Part shown: positions 1-9,305 of the stretch, in pieces
Layout: every line of letters starts with the position of its first letter
Position numbering within the stretch: the first letter of the stretch is position 1
Assembly (NCBI GenBank): GCA_015296065.1
Contig: DVDU01000235.1
Coordinates: forward strand, 23,417 to 87,416
DNA length: 64,000 nucleotides
From: Oscillatoriaceae cyanobacterium M33_DOE_052
Lineage (GTDB): Bacteria > Cyanobacteriota > Cyanobacteriia > Cyanobacteriales > Laspinemataceae
Direction of reading: 5' to 3'
The notes under the pieces: generated by a model
Seen by the model: the letters and a program-made list of their open reading frames with translations, nothing else
What the model was told of the DNA's origin: nothing
Databases searched by the model: none
Program-made: the position numbers and the translations under genes

Positions 1-110
1 TCGTGAGTTATAGGCGCAAAATTTGCGCGGCATTTTTACCAGCTAGCTATAAAATCAGCATTTTTGTCCAAGGCACTGGGAGGCAGGTGCCATCACCGAG
101 ATTTGATATA
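1..110 (+). repeat. Degenerate fragment E of the ~300-bp island repeat
   Basis: This edge sequence aligns by eye with the middle of the repeat at 6780-7100, 9002-9305 and 11766-12080. Shared blocks are the TCGTG.GTT.TAGG start, an AAATTTRCG block, a TTTTTACC stretch followed by GCTAGCT, and a TTTTTG.CC block. It is more diverged than the other copies and probably continues to the left of the window. Confidence 0.55.
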
Positions 111-532
111 ATTAGCTCGCGGAGCAGACGGCAGCCCCTGCGGTAGCCCCACCGGTGAGCCTCCCAAGCTACAACCCCAAGGTTTTGAGCCAACTCCCAC
201 CCAGCCGGGGGAGTTAAGTTGCTCTACCGCTACCAGCCTCTACTACCGTTCCGCAGAACCAGAAAATCTACACCGGAGGAGCGATATAAGATAGGATCTT
301 TGTGGAAGGAGCGCCGAAGCGATAAACCCGATCTGCCGTTATTCCAGCCTTCCTGGAATCAGCCAATACTGAAATACTCTCCTGAAGCGAAAAAAATTAA
401 ATTGGATAATGATATAATTGTGCGGAGCGAGTGGGAGGCAATTGTCTATTGATGGTCAATATAAGCAGCCAACTGGCTATCAAGCCGGATCGCGCAGTCG
501 ATACAAGATTGTGAGTTTTTTGTTGAAAACAG
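111..532. other. Leader region of the giant kinase gene, no convincing gene
   Basis: About 420 bases without a supportable gene. At about 172-185 there is an ACAACCCCAAGG block that also occurs in the island repeat, so more of the degenerate copy E may lie here. A 77-codon frame (219-452) opens with TTG, has no ribosome-binding site and resembles nothing I know. No clear promoter is visible. Confidence 0.4.
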
Positions 533-3500
533 ATGATTAATATTCCTGGGGTGACGGCGATCGCGCAAATATATGAAAGTCCCAACTCTCTTGTATATCG
601 AGGTATCCGAGAGCCGGACGGCATTGCCCTCATCCTCAAAGTCCTGAAAGAAAATTATCCTACTCCCCAAGAACTGGCGCGTTATCGCACCGAATATCAA
701 ATTACCAAATCTCTGAATGTACCCGGGGTGATTAAAGTTTATGACTTGCAAAAGTATCAAAACACCTTGGTGATGTTCGTGGAGGATTTCGGTGGTGAAT
801 CATTAAAAATATGGAGTCAGCAAGGACGATTTCCTCTGGGGGAATTCCTGCAAATTGCGATTAAGGCTACTCAAATATTAGGAGAAATTCACGCGGCTAA
901 TATTATTCATAAAGATATTACTCCAGCCAATATAATTTGGAATCCCAGCACCGAACAGGTGAAAATCATCGATTTTGGGATTTCCACCCAACTGACGCGA
1001 GAAAATACCGGGCTGAAAAATCCTCTGGTTCTGGAAGGGACTCTCCCTTATATGTCACCCGAACAAACGGGGAGAATGAACCGCCCTCTGGACTATCGCA
1101 GTGACTTCTACTCTTTGGGAGTGACTTTTTATGAGTTGCTGACTGGGAAACTACCATTTGAGACCACCGACCCTCTGGAATTGCTCCACTGTCATATTGC
1201 GAAACAGCCCCTGCCACCCGCTGAACTTAATTCACAAATTCCGCCAGTGATTTCAGAAATAGTAATGAAGTTACTGGATAAAAATGCGGAAGACCGCTAT
1301 CAAAGTGCTGTGGGCATCAAAGCTGATTTAGAAAAATGCTGGCAGCAGTTACAGGCCAATCAAATTATAGCCAGTTTTCCTCTGGCCAGCCAAGATATTT
1401 CAGATAAATTCCATATTTCTCCTAAGTTATATGGTAGAGAGGCTGAAGTCGAGACGTTATTAACGGCATTCGATCGCGTGAGTTCATCCGCCAGCGAATT
1501 GATGTTAATTGCGGGATATTCAGGGATTGGCAAATCAGCTTTAGTCCAGGAAATCTACAAACCGATTACCCAAAAACGGGGTTATTTTATTTCAGGAAAA
1601 TTCGACCAATATCAGCGCAATATTCCCTACAGTGCGGTGGTGATTGCTTTTCAGGAATTAATCAAGCAACTGTTAACCGAAACTGAAGCCGAGCTGGCTC
1701 AATGGCGAGATAAGCTCTTAGCTGCAGTGGGAGTCAATGGGCAAGTAATTGTGGATGTGATCCCGGAAATAGAATTAATTATTGGCCAGCAAGTGCGGTT
1801 GCCAGAACTGGGGCCGAATGAAGCCCAGAATCGCTTTAATTTGGTGTTTCAGAACTTTATTAAGGTGTTTACTCAACCAGAACATCCCTTGGTTTTGTTT
1901 CTGGATGACTTGCAGTGGGCGGATGGGGCATCTTTAAAATTGATGCAGCTTTTGATGAGCGCGGCATCACCAGGATTGTTTTTAATTGGCGCGTATCGTG
2001 ATAACGAAGTTTCGCCGGTTCATCCGTTAATGCAGACTATGGATGAAATTGCCGAAGCTGGGGCAAGGATTAGTCGAATTTCTTTGTCTCCCTTGGATTT
2101 GGGAACGGTGACACAACTGATTAGCGATACGGTGAAAAGTCCCGCCGCCAAGGTGGCATCTCTAGGGGAGTTGGTTTTATGGAAAACTGGAGGGAATCCA
2201 TTTTTTATTAACGAGTTTTTGAAGTCGCTTTATACAGAAAATTTGTTAAGTTTTGACTATAGTGAGGTGCAATGGCACTGGGATTTAGAGCAAATCAAAG
2301 CGCGTGGGTTTACGGATAATGTAGTGGAACTGATGGCAGGAAAAATTCAAAAACTGCCAGAGTTAACGCAAAATTTGTTAAAATTAGCTGCTTGTATTGG
2401 CAATTTATTTGATTTGAAAACCTTGGGTTTGATTAGTGAAAAGTCTCTGCCAGAAACGGTGAGGGGTTTACAGGCGGCAGTGGCGGAAAATCTGGTGGCT
2501 CCGGTGAGTAATCCGGGGGATGTGGAATTGGCGATCGCCTCGGCTGAATTTCTGGCGCCACCAGCCGCCAAGGGCTCTTCCCAGTCCCTAGAATATAAAT
2601 TTGCGCACGATCGGATTCAGCAAGCCGCTTATTCTCTGATTCCTGATCACGAAACGGCCAGTACACATTATCAAATCGGCCAACTCTTGCTCCAGCAAAT
2701 TTCCCCAGCGGCGAGAGAGGAAAACATTTTTAAACTCGCTAATCAATTAAATTATGGCATTTCCTTAATTACCACGCCAAGGGAACGGTATCAATTAGCC
2801 GAAATGAATCTGATTGCCTGTCGGAAAGCCAGAGCCGCCGCCGCCTACCAAGCGGCTCGTGAATATGCCCGAGTGGGATTGTCCCTGCTAGAAGATCAGG
2901 CTTGGTCGCAGGAATATAGAATGACTCTGGCTCTGCATGAATTAGCCGCTGAATTAGCTTTACTCTCTGGCGACTTTGAGGAAATGGAGAAGTTCAGCGC
3001 GATCGTCACCGAGCGGGCGCAGTCTTTACTGGATCAGGTTAATGTTTACCGGGTTCAAATTCAGGCTAATGTCTCCCGGACGAAATTTGCCGAAGCGATC
3101 GCGATCGCCCAACTGCCTCTGCAAAAGATTGGCGTCACTTTGCCCACAGCACCCACACCCACAGATATAGAGCAGGCTTTCCAAGAAATCAAAGACCTGA
3201 TTGGAGACCGGACAATTGAAGATTTAGTTAACCTACCGGTGATGACCGATGCGGAGCAAATCTTCATTGTCCATACGCTCAGTAGTGTGATCCCAGCCGC
3301 TTACGTCTCTGGCTCTCCCTTGTTCCCATTGCTGGTGGCTCTGTCAGTGAAATTATCCATTCAACATGGAAATACATCTTACTCTGGTTTTAGCTATGCT
3401 ACCTATGGCATTATTCTTTGTAATTTACTCGATATAACTACCGGCACACAATTTGGTCAATTAGCCTTCAATATGGTATCAAAATTTGAGGACAAATCGA

Positions 3501-5857
3501 TTAAACCGGAAGTCCTCACTGTACTGGGAGCATTTATCCTGCACCGGAAATTTCACATCAAAGAAACCCTATCCCTCTTGCAAGATGGCTATGCCACTGC
3601 CCTAGAAGTGGGAAACTTGGTATTCGCGGGATACAATGCCAGTAACTTTTGTATCAATTCTTTGTGGGGGGGTCAGCCTCTGGCCAATTTGGAGCAGGAT
3701 ACTCGTGCCTACTACCATAATCTGGTGGCATTAAACCAAATGGCAGCGGCCAATTACTGCCTCGTCCATTGGCAATGTATTTTAAGTTTGCGTGAGGTGG
3801 CGGCGTCAGCCAGCTTATCTGGGCATACCTATCTGTCTGAGGCGGAATTGCTCCCCAAGATATTGGCCGCCAATGATATGCTGACTCTGTATTTCTTTTA
3901 TTTGTATAAGCTGAAACTGGCATTTTTGTTTGAGGAACTAAATGCGGCGTCTCAGTATGCAGTTGAATGCCGGAAATATTTAGTAAATGGCGCGGGATTT
4001 ATCTGTGAATCGGCGTTTTATCTTTATGATTCTCTGGTGGCTTTATCCCAGTTGAGTCACCAGGTGGATGACAGCTCGCTCCTCTGGGAGCGGGTGGCAG
4101 AGAACCAAACCAAGTTACAACAATATTGGGCAAATTATGCCCCGATGAATTACCAGCATAAGGTGGATTTGGTGTCAGCCGAGCAATGTCGGGTTTTGGG
4201 ACAAAAATTAGAAGCGATGGACTTGTACGATCGCGCCATTAAAGGAGCCCAAGCTAATTCATATATGAATGAGGCGGCTTTGGCGTATGAGCTGGCGGCT
4301 AAATTCTATCTGGCCGAAGGTAAAGACCTAATTGCTAGAGCTTATCTGCAAGAAGCTCGCTATCACTATCAACTTTGGGGCGCCAATGCTAAAGTCAACC
4401 ACTTAGAGCAGCGATATCCCCAACTCTTAACAGCAATTCAAGCCACAACTCCAGAAATAGCGCCTACCATCGCCGTCACCACTAGGGAAGCTGGGGCTTC
4501 TTTAGATATCGCTACAGTGATGAAAGCAGCTAGCACGATGTCTGGGGAAATTGTCCTGGCTCGGTTGCTTTCTAATTTGATGAAAATTCTGATTGAGAAT
4601 GCTGGCGCGCAAAAAGGTTACTTGATTTTGACCAGTCAGGGACAATTGCTGATTGAAGCCTCTGGTACTCTGGATTCAAACCAGATCACAGTTTTGCCAT
4701 CGATGCCTTTGGCAGATTATCAGGGAATCTCGCAGGCGATCGTCAATTATGTGGCGCGCACTCAAGCCAGCGTGGTCTTAAATGATGCGACTAAGGAAGG
4801 TAAGTTTACTAACGATGTTTATATTCAAAAAAATCGGCCTAAATCTATATTGTGCGTTCCTTTGGTTAATCAAGGTCAGCTCGTCAGCATTGTTTACTTA
4901 GAAAATAATCTGACCACGGGAGCATTTACGCCAGAGCGATTGCAAGTGTTACAATTATTGTCAGGACAAGCGGCGATTTCGATTAAAAATGCCAAACTGT
5001 ACACAGAGGTTCGCGCCAACGAACAGAGATTGGCTCAACTGAATCAGGCATATGAGCGTTTTGTCCCCAGTCAATTTCTCCAGTTTCTCGGCAAGTCCAG
5101 CATTGTGGAGGTGAAACAGGGAGACCAGGTACAGTTGGAGATGTCGGTTTTGTTTTCCGATATCCGCTCTTTTACCACCCTCAGTGAAAGTATGACGCCG
5201 GAGGACAATTTCAAGTTTATCAATGCTTATCTGCGTCGCATGGAACCGGCGATCGTCGAAAATAACGGATTTATTGACAAATACATCGGCGATGCCATGA
5301 TGGCTTTATTTAGTGGCGAAGCTGACAATGCAGTGAAAGCGGGAATTTCTATGCTGTATCGGCTGGCTGAGTACAACCAGCATCGGCTTAATTCTGGTTA
5401 TGCGCCAATTCAAAATGGCATTGGCATTAATACCGGGTCCCTGATGCTCGGAACTGTGGGCGGCCAAAATCGGATGGATGGGACTGTGATTAGTGATGCG
5501 GTGAATTTAGCCTCGCGGCTCGAAACCATTACGAAAAATTATGGGGTATCGTTACTGATTTCTGAAAATACATTTTTGCGGTTAAAAGAGCCAGATCATT
5601 ATGCAATTAGAATGATCGATCGGGTCACGGTGAAAGGCAAATCTCAACAAATCGCCGTTTATGAGGTTTTTGATGCTGACCCGCCTCACATTAAAGCCGG
5701 TAAACTAGCCACCCGCCAACCCTTTACGGAGGGATGGCATTTCTACAATCGAGGTTTTTGCTATGAAGCGGCACAAAGGTTTGAAATTTGCCTACGTCAT
5801 AATCCCGATGATAGAGTGGCTCAAATTTATCTGCAACGTTGCTGGCAAAAAAAATAA
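533..5857 (+). CDS. Multidomain Ser/Thr kinase - AAA ATPase - GAF - class III adenylate/guanylate cyclase
   Basis: A very large (1774 aa) cytoplasmic signalling protein. Residues about 7-270 form a protein kinase: Lys36 in the ATP site, HKD at 126-128 followed by Asn133, and DFG at 147-149. A STAND/AAA_16-type ATPase follows, with P-loop GYSGIGKS near residue 327 and Walker B LFLDDLQWAD near 455. The middle is helical TPR-like sequence. A GAF domain lies at about 1340-1505, and a class III nucleotide cyclase at about 1535-1715 with FSDIRSF and GDAMMALF metal aspartates and VNLASR near the transition-state residues. A short TPR-like tail ends the protein. The architecture is known in cyanobacteria and couples phosphorylation to cAMP or cGMP synthesis. 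Start: ATG with no obvious Shine-Dalgarno. The input signal and cyclase nucleotide cannot be read from sequence. Confidence 0.93.
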   Translation: MINIPGVTAIAQIYESPNSLVYRGIREPDGIALILKVLKENYPTPQELARYRTEYQITKSLNVPGVIKVYDLQKYQNTLVMFVEDFGGESLKIWSQQGRFPLGEFLQIAIKATQILGEIHAANIIHKDITPANIIWNPSTEQVKIIDFGISTQLTRENTGLKNPLVLEGTLPYMSPEQTGRMNRPLDYRSDFYSLGVTFYELLTGKLPFETTDPLELLHCHIAKQPLPPAELNSQIPPVISEIVMKLLDKNAEDRYQSAVGIKADLEKCWQQLQANQIIASFPLASQDISDKFHISPKLYGREAEVETLLTAFDRVSSSASELMLIAGYSGIGKSALVQEIYKPITQKRGYFISGKFDQYQRNIPYSAVVIAFQELIKQLLTETEAELAQWRDKLLAAVGVNGQVIVDVIPEIELIIGQQVRLPELGPNEAQNRFNLVFQNFIKVFTQPEHPLVLFLDDLQWADGASLKLMQLLMSAASPGLFLIGAYRDNEVSPVHPLMQTMDEIAEAGARISRISLSPLDLGTVTQLISDTVKSPAAKVASLGELVLWKTGGNPFFINEFLKSLYTENLLSFDYSEVQWHWDLEQIKARGFTDNVVELMAGKIQKLPELTQNLLKLAACIGNLFDLKTLGLISEKSLPETVRGLQAAVAENLVAPVSNPGDVELAIASAEFLAPPAAKGSSQSLEYKFAHDRIQQAAYSLIPDHETASTHYQIGQLLLQQISPAAREENIFKLANQLNYGISLITTPRERYQLAEMNLIACRKARAAAAYQAAREYARVGLSLLEDQAWSQEYRMTLALHELAAELALLSGDFEEMEKFSAIVTERAQSLLDQVNVYRVQIQANVSRTKFAEAIAIAQLPLQKIGVTLPTAPTPTDIEQAFQEIKDLIGDRTIEDLVNLPVMTDAEQIFIVHTLSSVIPAAYVSGSPLFPLLVALSVKLSIQHGNTSYSGFSYATYGIILCNLLDITTGTQFGQLAFNMVSKFEDKSIKPEVLTVLGAFILHRKFHIKETLSLLQDGYATALEVGNLVFAGYNASNFCINSLWGGQPLANLEQDTRAYYHNLVALNQMAAANYCLVHWQCILSLREVAASASLSGHTYLSEAELLPKILAANDMLTLYFFYLYKLKLAFLFEELNAASQYAVECRKYLVNGAGFICESAFYLYDSLVALSQLSHQVDDSSLLWERVAENQTKLQQYWANYAPMNYQHKVDLVSAEQCRVLGQKLEAMDLYDRAIKGAQANSYMNEAALAYELAAKFYLAEGKDLIARAYLQEARYHYQLWGANAKVNHLEQRYPQLLTAIQATTPEIAPTIAVTTREAGASLDIATVMKAASTMSGEIVLARLLSNLMKILIENAGAQKGYLILTSQGQLLIEASGTLDSNQITVLPSMPLADYQGISQAIVNYVARTQASVVLNDATKEGKFTNDVYIQKNRPKSILCVPLVNQGQLVSIVYLENNLTTGAFTPERLQVLQLLSGQAAISIKNAKLYTEVRANEQRLAQLNQAYERFVPSQFLQFLGKSSIVEVKQGDQVQLEMSVLFSDIRSFTTLSESMTPEDNFKFINAYLRRMEPAIVENNGFIDKYIGDAMMALFSGEADNAVKAGISMLYRLAEYNQHRLNSGYAPIQNGIGINTGSLMLGTVGGQNRMDGTVISDAVNLASRLETITKNYGVSLLISENTFLRLKEPDHYAIRMIDRVTVKGKSQQIAVYEVFDADPPHIKAGKLATRQPFTEGWHFYNRGFCYEAAQRFEICLRHNPDDRVAQIYLQRCWQKK

Positions 5858-5870
5858 TGAACACCAACTC

Positions 5871-6185
5871 TTAACCTACATCACTAATAATTTGCCCGAT
5901 ATCTTTAGGAGTTGCACCCGTTGCCAATATGGATCGGATCAACAGTTCAAGAGAGACCGACGCATCACTATTTTCAGCTTTAGCAATCCGAGTTTCGCTC
6001 GTTCCTATTTTCCCAGCCAGTTCACTTTGAGTCATCATCTTCTGCCTCCGCTCCTTCAAACTTTTGCTAAGAGCCAGCTTGATTTCAACCAGTATAGTTT
6101 CTTCTGGTGTTAAGTCCAAAAAGTCTGAAACTGTGCCAATTTTCCACCCTTTTGCTTCTAAAAGCTCTTGCTTAGATGGCTCCAT
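5871..6185 (-). CDS. XRE-family HTH antitoxin (HigA-like)
   Basis: A protein of about 104 aa. Its C-terminal half is a Cro/C1 helix-turn-helix (KMMTQSELAGKIGTSE, then RIAKAENSDAS). In toxin-first type II pairs this protein neutralises the toxin and represses the operon. The start is a GTG at 6188 directly followed by an ATG at 6185; a GAGGAA motif lies just upstream. It begins a few bases after the stop of the HigB-like gene (6190), so the two are co-transcribed. The antitoxin reads intact although the toxin gene is frameshifted. It is convergent with the giant kinase, whose stop is only 13 bases away. Confidence 0.8.
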   Translation of the reverse strand: MEPSKQELLEAKGWKIGTVSDFLDLTPEETILVEIKLALSKSLKERRQKMMTQSELAGKIGTSETRIAKAENSDASVSLELLIRSILATGATPKDIGQIISDVG

Positions 6186-6189
6186 CACT

Positions 6190-6527
6190 TTATTCCTCTT
6201 GCTCGGTATCGTATTGGCTCAAGCGCTTTTTGCAAACTTCAATCACGTTTTTGGGTGTCGCCCTTGTGGTTTTGTTAAACACCGCGACAATCAAGATGGA
6301 ATCTGCATCAACTCGATAAATGATTCTCCAATTTTGATCCACATCTCTAATCCGTAATTCATGGCAGCGAGTTCCTATACTGGGCATAGGACGGGTGGTA
6401 ATCCAAGGGTTTCGCCTTCCTGTAGTTGCCTGAGCAGAACACCTGCTTCTATCCGCGCTTCCTGACTGAAAGGTGGAGTCTTAACCTCACCATGCAGCCA
6501 AGCTAAAGGTTTATTTTGCTCTCCCAT
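6190..6527 (-). pseudogene. HigB/Gp49-like RelE-fold toxin, frameshifted
   Basis: Two overlapping minus-strand frames together encode one phage-derived Gp49/HigB-like toxin. The N-terminal part starts at ATG 6527 (MGEQNKPLAWLHGEVKTPPF) and runs into a stop at 6375. The C-terminal part is read in another frame through 6387-6190 (GTRCHELRIRDVDQNWRIIY, then KNVIEVCKKRL). The frames are offset as if one base were lost near 6385-6400. Known members of the family read continuously across this junction, so I call it a pseudogene. A sequencing error or a translation restart at ATG 6387, giving a 65-residue truncated protein, are alternatives. Confidence 0.72.
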
Positions 6528-6535
6528 AATCTATT

Positions 6536-6553
6536 TATATCATATCTGATATA
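6536..6553. promoter_or_regulatory. Candidate operator of the HigBA-like operon
   Basis: A perfect 7-bp inverted repeat TATATCA-TATC-TGATATA lies 9-26 bases upstream of the toxin ATG at 6527. This is the usual place for autoregulation by an XRE antitoxin. No experiment or alignment supports it here. Confidence 0.5.
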
Positions 6554-6779
6554 GGAAAGAAATCTGCCTGAGCTGTCCAAAAACCCCAATACAAGCGATC
6601 GCCTTCCGTCCCGTCCCCCAGTTCCGGGAAACTGCCCCCGACTGTGGCGCAACTCCCTGCAGTGAGATATTATTTCCTAAGTCATTTCCCAGCATCCCAG
6701 CCATCTAGGGGCGAATATGGGGTGACGGTCTCGATGCTCTTCAAATAATAGCGCCTATCTGTAAGTAATAACCTGTTGA
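6554..6779. other. Intergenic, nothing recognised
   Basis: About 225 bases between the HigBA-like operon and repeat copy A. There is one HIP1-type octamer at about 6596. No reading frame, hairpin or promoter stands out. Confidence 0.4.
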
Positions 6780-7100
6780 CTCAAAAACTTGCGATTAGGG
6801 GCAGGGTAGCACTTACAGGATGAAATCACAACCCCAAGGTGGTTTTCGTGCGTTCTAGGTGCCAAATTTACGGAGTAATTTTTACCGGCTAGCTGTTAAA
6901 TTATCGGTTTTTGCCCCAGACGCCGTGGAGTGGTCCATCTCGCCAAGTCTGCTAACTATGACAATTGAGCAATTTACTGGCTGAAAATGGGATATTTTGT
7001 TAAAAGCTGCTCCCAACTAATCACTAGGCTGATAGGATAGTAATCAACTCAGAATCATGGCAGAAATGGGATTACAGCAGCAGCTCACCCCGTTATCCAA
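6780..7100 (+). repeat. Island repeat copy A (~300 bp)
   Basis: Nearly full-length copy of the family also seen at 9002-9305 and 11766-12080. Over the last 120 bases it matches copy B at all but about 5 positions. It ends with the same ATG-GCA-GAA-ATG-G start context that opens the parB-like gene in copy B, but here the frame (MAEMGLQQQL...) leads into the 3' end of the opposite-strand gene rather than a ParB. The stop codon of the 7093-8295 gene lies inside the last bases of the repeat. Confidence 0.8.
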
Positions 7101-8295
7101 AACTCAGCCCCCTTGGTTCCTGAAAGCTCTCAGAGCAAGAGCTATCTCCCACGCGATCGGCAACCTCCTCCTCCAGTTCTACTGTCACCGTTTCCATCCC
7201 AGTTCGCGCCAAAGACTCCTTTAAATCATTCATCCAACCCATCTGAATTATCCCCTCATGCTGCAAGCGTCCCACAACAATACCGGGATGAATGCCAATG
7301 GTGTTGGCAAAGGAAATCACCTTTTTTTTGGAGCGTAAATTGGAAAATTCAGAGTCAAATTTTGGGGGAATCAAAAATTCCTTAGCCCATTGATTTGCCT
7401 CTGTTTCCTGTTCTGATTCTATTTCCTGTCCTCCATCCCAATTATCCAAAAAAATGTCTTTTTTCCCGTGCAGGAGAATGTGAGCAGCTTCGTGGAAAAA
7501 GGTAAACCAGAAGCGATCGTTCTGCTTGCCATAGAGGGAAAGCTGAATCAAAGCCTTATGGGGATTTAGCCAGCGAGCCACTCCACTGGTATGCGCTCCG
7601 GGAATTGCCGGAACGACACAGAAAACCACCCCTGCATCCCCACACAACTGCCGCATCTGAGGTAAAAATTCCTCTGGCTCCAGCACAGTCAATTGCCGAA
7701 TGGCTCTAACCGCCGTTTCAAACTTAGCTTTATTGTATTTCTGACAGGTCAATTTTTCTGCCTCAATTTCGCCCCGGCGTAACCAAGCATAAATTGCTCC
7801 CACATCACTTTGATCGGTGCGAGTCCGGCGAAAAGATACCTCAATATCACCATAGTAACTTCGCCATTCCTGCGGTGAAGCTACGCCAAAAAATCGGAGC
7901 AGTTCTCGCACAATAGCAGGCTTGTTCTTGGCATCTATCCGCTGTTTTGCAATTACACCTTGTGCCATCAATTCCTTAACGGGCAACTCATCCAACCAGG
8001 AAACCCACTGCCTCAAATCTGCTTCGGCCTCTTGTTGCGCCAACTTCGCCCGATATTGAGCCTCCCGACTTAACCAAAAGCTGGCACTACTGCCCAGCAC
8101 ATTTTCTAACTTAAGTGCTGTTTCTTCTGTAATCGGCGCTTTACCGTTAATTAACAAACTAATATGCTTGGTAGTGTAGCCCAAACGTTTTGCTAAATCC
8201 GCCTGAGTCCACTCCCGTTCCTCAATTAAGTCCGCGATCGTCTCACCCGGTGCCGAAATCCAATCTGGGCGAAAAGGCTGTAGCACCTCAGTCAT
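7093..8295 (-). CDS. HTH (HigA-type) antitoxin fused to ImmA/IrrE metallopeptidase domain
   Basis: A 400-aa protein. Residues about 15-75 form an XRE/HigA helix-turn-helix (WTQADLAKRLGYTTKHISLL). The C-terminal half is an ImmA/IrrE (COG2856) zinc-peptidase domain with HEAAH (two zinc His and the catalytic Glu) and a downstream ETEANQWAKEFLIP helix that carries the third ligand. Proteins of this type are antitoxins for HigB-like toxins and sometimes regulators cleaving repressors. It overlaps the upstream toxin gene by 8 bases, so the pair is translationally coupled. The last 50 or so residues, ending SCSESFQEPRGLSFG, run into repeat copy A, which supplies the stop codon; the tail may therefore not be native. 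Confidence 0.85.
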   Translation of the reverse strand: MTEVLQPFRPDWISAPGETIADLIEEREWTQADLAKRLGYTTKHISLLINGKAPITEETALKLENVLGSSASFWLSREAQYRAKLAQQEAEADLRQWVSWLDELPVKELMAQGVIAKQRIDAKNKPAIVRELLRFFGVASPQEWRSYYGDIEVSFRRTRTDQSDVGAIYAWLRRGEIEAEKLTCQKYNKAKFETAVRAIRQLTVLEPEEFLPQMRQLCGDAGVVFCVVPAIPGAHTSGVARWLNPHKALIQLSLYGKQNDRFWFTFFHEAAHILLHGKKDIFLDNWDGGQEIESEQETEANQWAKEFLIPPKFDSEFSNLRSKKKVISFANTIGIHPGIVVGRLQHEGIIQMGWMNDLKESLARTGMETVTVELEEEVADRVGDSSCSESFQEPRGLSFG

Positions 8296-8617
8296 GGTAA
8301 TCCCCTATCCAAATAATATAAATTTGCGTGACTTGACTCCAGTCGATACCACCATCCTCTAGACGAGGAATTGTTTCATGGGCTGGTTTAAATACTAAAC
8401 GCTGTGGATGCACCAGATCCAGAGCAAATTGTCCAACCCGATCGCCCTTTAAAGGATGGGGGCGACCAGCTTGCAGCTCTGACACATTAGCGGCAGCCAT
8501 CAAATCAGCCAAACGCGCCTTCAGTTTCCGCGCCGTATTTTTTCCCAATTTGCGCTGGGCTACACTTTCCTGCTCACATAGCTCCTGTAATTTTTTATCC
8601 CTAAAGCTAATTTCCAT
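8288..8617 (-). CDS. HigB/killer-protein family toxin (RelE/ParE superfamily)
   Basis: A 109-aa basic protein with the killer-protein pattern: an N-terminal FRDKKLQELCEQ helix, GRPHPLKGDRVGQFALDL in the middle and a C-terminal IYIIWIGDYHD strand. The family are ribosome-dependent mRNA interferases or related RelE-fold toxins; activity here is inferred. First gene of a toxin-antitoxin operon with the HTH-ImmA gene (8-base overlap). A perfect inverted repeat upstream covers a good promoter and is probably the autoregulatory operator. Confidence 0.85.
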   Translation of the reverse strand: MEISFRDKKLQELCEQESVAQRKLGKNTARKLKARLADLMAAANVSELQAGRPHPLKGDRVGQFALDLVHPQRLVFKPAHETIPRLEDGGIDWSQVTQIYIIWIGDYHD

Positions 8618-8630
8618 TTATTGAGCCAAT

Positions 8631-8677
8631 TATAATATACCATATTGGTAAATACTTTACCAATATGGTATATTATA
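8631..8677 (-). promoter_or_regulatory. Perfect 22-bp inverted repeat over the HigB-ImmA promoter
   Basis: Arms 8631-8652 and 8656-8677 are exact reverse complements separated by three bases (TAC). Each arm carries an ACCA-NNN-TGGT half-palindrome or its near match. It ends 14 bases upstream of the toxin ATG. On the minus strand a TATAAT box sits inside the arm nearest the gene, with TTGGTA-type sequence 18 bases further up. Binding of the HTH antitoxin here would occlude the promoter. As RNA it could also form a hairpin. Confidence 0.7.
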
Positions 8678-8700
8678 TTTTATCAATCACAGATAACAAT

Positions 8701-8800
8701 TACCAGCGGCGCGGCAAATATGAGGGGTAATTTTTACAGCTAGCTGTAAAATTATCGGTTTTTGCCCCAGACGCCGTGGCGTGATCCATCTCCCCAACGC
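8701..8800 (+). repeat. Island repeat fragment D
   Basis: Matches only the middle of the island repeat: GGGGTAATTTTTACAGCTAG, then a TTTTTGCCCCAGACGCCGTGG block and GATCCATCTC. It is joined directly to the tail of a VapC remnant at about 8797, so the junction is a recombination scar. Confidence 0.65.
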
Positions 8801-8955
8801 CGCCACCACCTCTCCACAGAGCATCGCATTTGCCTATTGCCAGATTATCACCAGGGTGAATGGAATAGGCATCAAAAGCCGAATCACGACTAATCAAAAC
8901 CAAGCGATGATTGATTGCTTGTGCCACCAAAATCCGAAACATATCCCAGCCATAA
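8797..8955 (-). pseudogene. VapC (PIN-domain) toxin C-terminal remnant
   Basis: On the minus strand the sequence encodes DMFRILVAQAINHRLVLISR followed by DSAFDAY, the last part of a PIN-domain VapC toxin including the conserved RDSAFDAY stretch. The N-terminal half with the first catalytic acidic residues is absent, and no antitoxin lies upstream. Downstream the frame passes through GDNLAIGKCDALW into island-repeat sequence. A near-identical tail (about 6 differences in 75 bases) sits at 15060-15130. I see it as debris of a vapBC locus, not a working gene. Confidence 0.65.
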
Positions 8956-9001
8956 ATACTAACAGCCAATTGACAATTGCCAATTGACAATTATCGATTC
9001 G

Positions 9002-9305
9002 CAAAAACTTGCGATTAGGCGCAGGGTAGCAATTGCAGGATTAATCACAACCCCAAGGTGGTTTTCGGGCGTTATAGGTGCCAAATTTACGGAGTAATTT
9101 TTAACGGCTAGCTGGAAAATACCGGGATTTTGCCCCAGACGCTGTGGGGTGGTCCATCTCGCCAAGTCTGCTAACTATGACAATTGAGCAATTTACTGGC
9201 TGAAAATGGAATATTTTGTTAAAAGCTGCTCCCAACTAATTAGTAGCCTGATAGGATAGTAATCAACTCAGAATCATGGCAGAAATGGTTTCACCGCCGC
9301 CACCC
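9002..9305 (+). repeat. Island repeat copy B, forming the 5' region of the parB-like gene
   Basis: Full-length copy that runs through the ATG at 9276 and about the first ten codons of the parB-like gene. Because only this copy leads into a long frame, it is the best candidate for the source of copies A and C. The last ~150 bases are the most conserved part across all three copies and include GATAGGATAGTAATCA just upstream of the start. No obvious terminal inverted repeats. Confidence 0.8.

Noticed and set aside
219..452. 77-codon open frame before the giant kinase gene
   Set aside because: It starts with TTG, has no ribosome site, and the translation shows no domain or familiar pattern. Kept only as part of the intergenic description.
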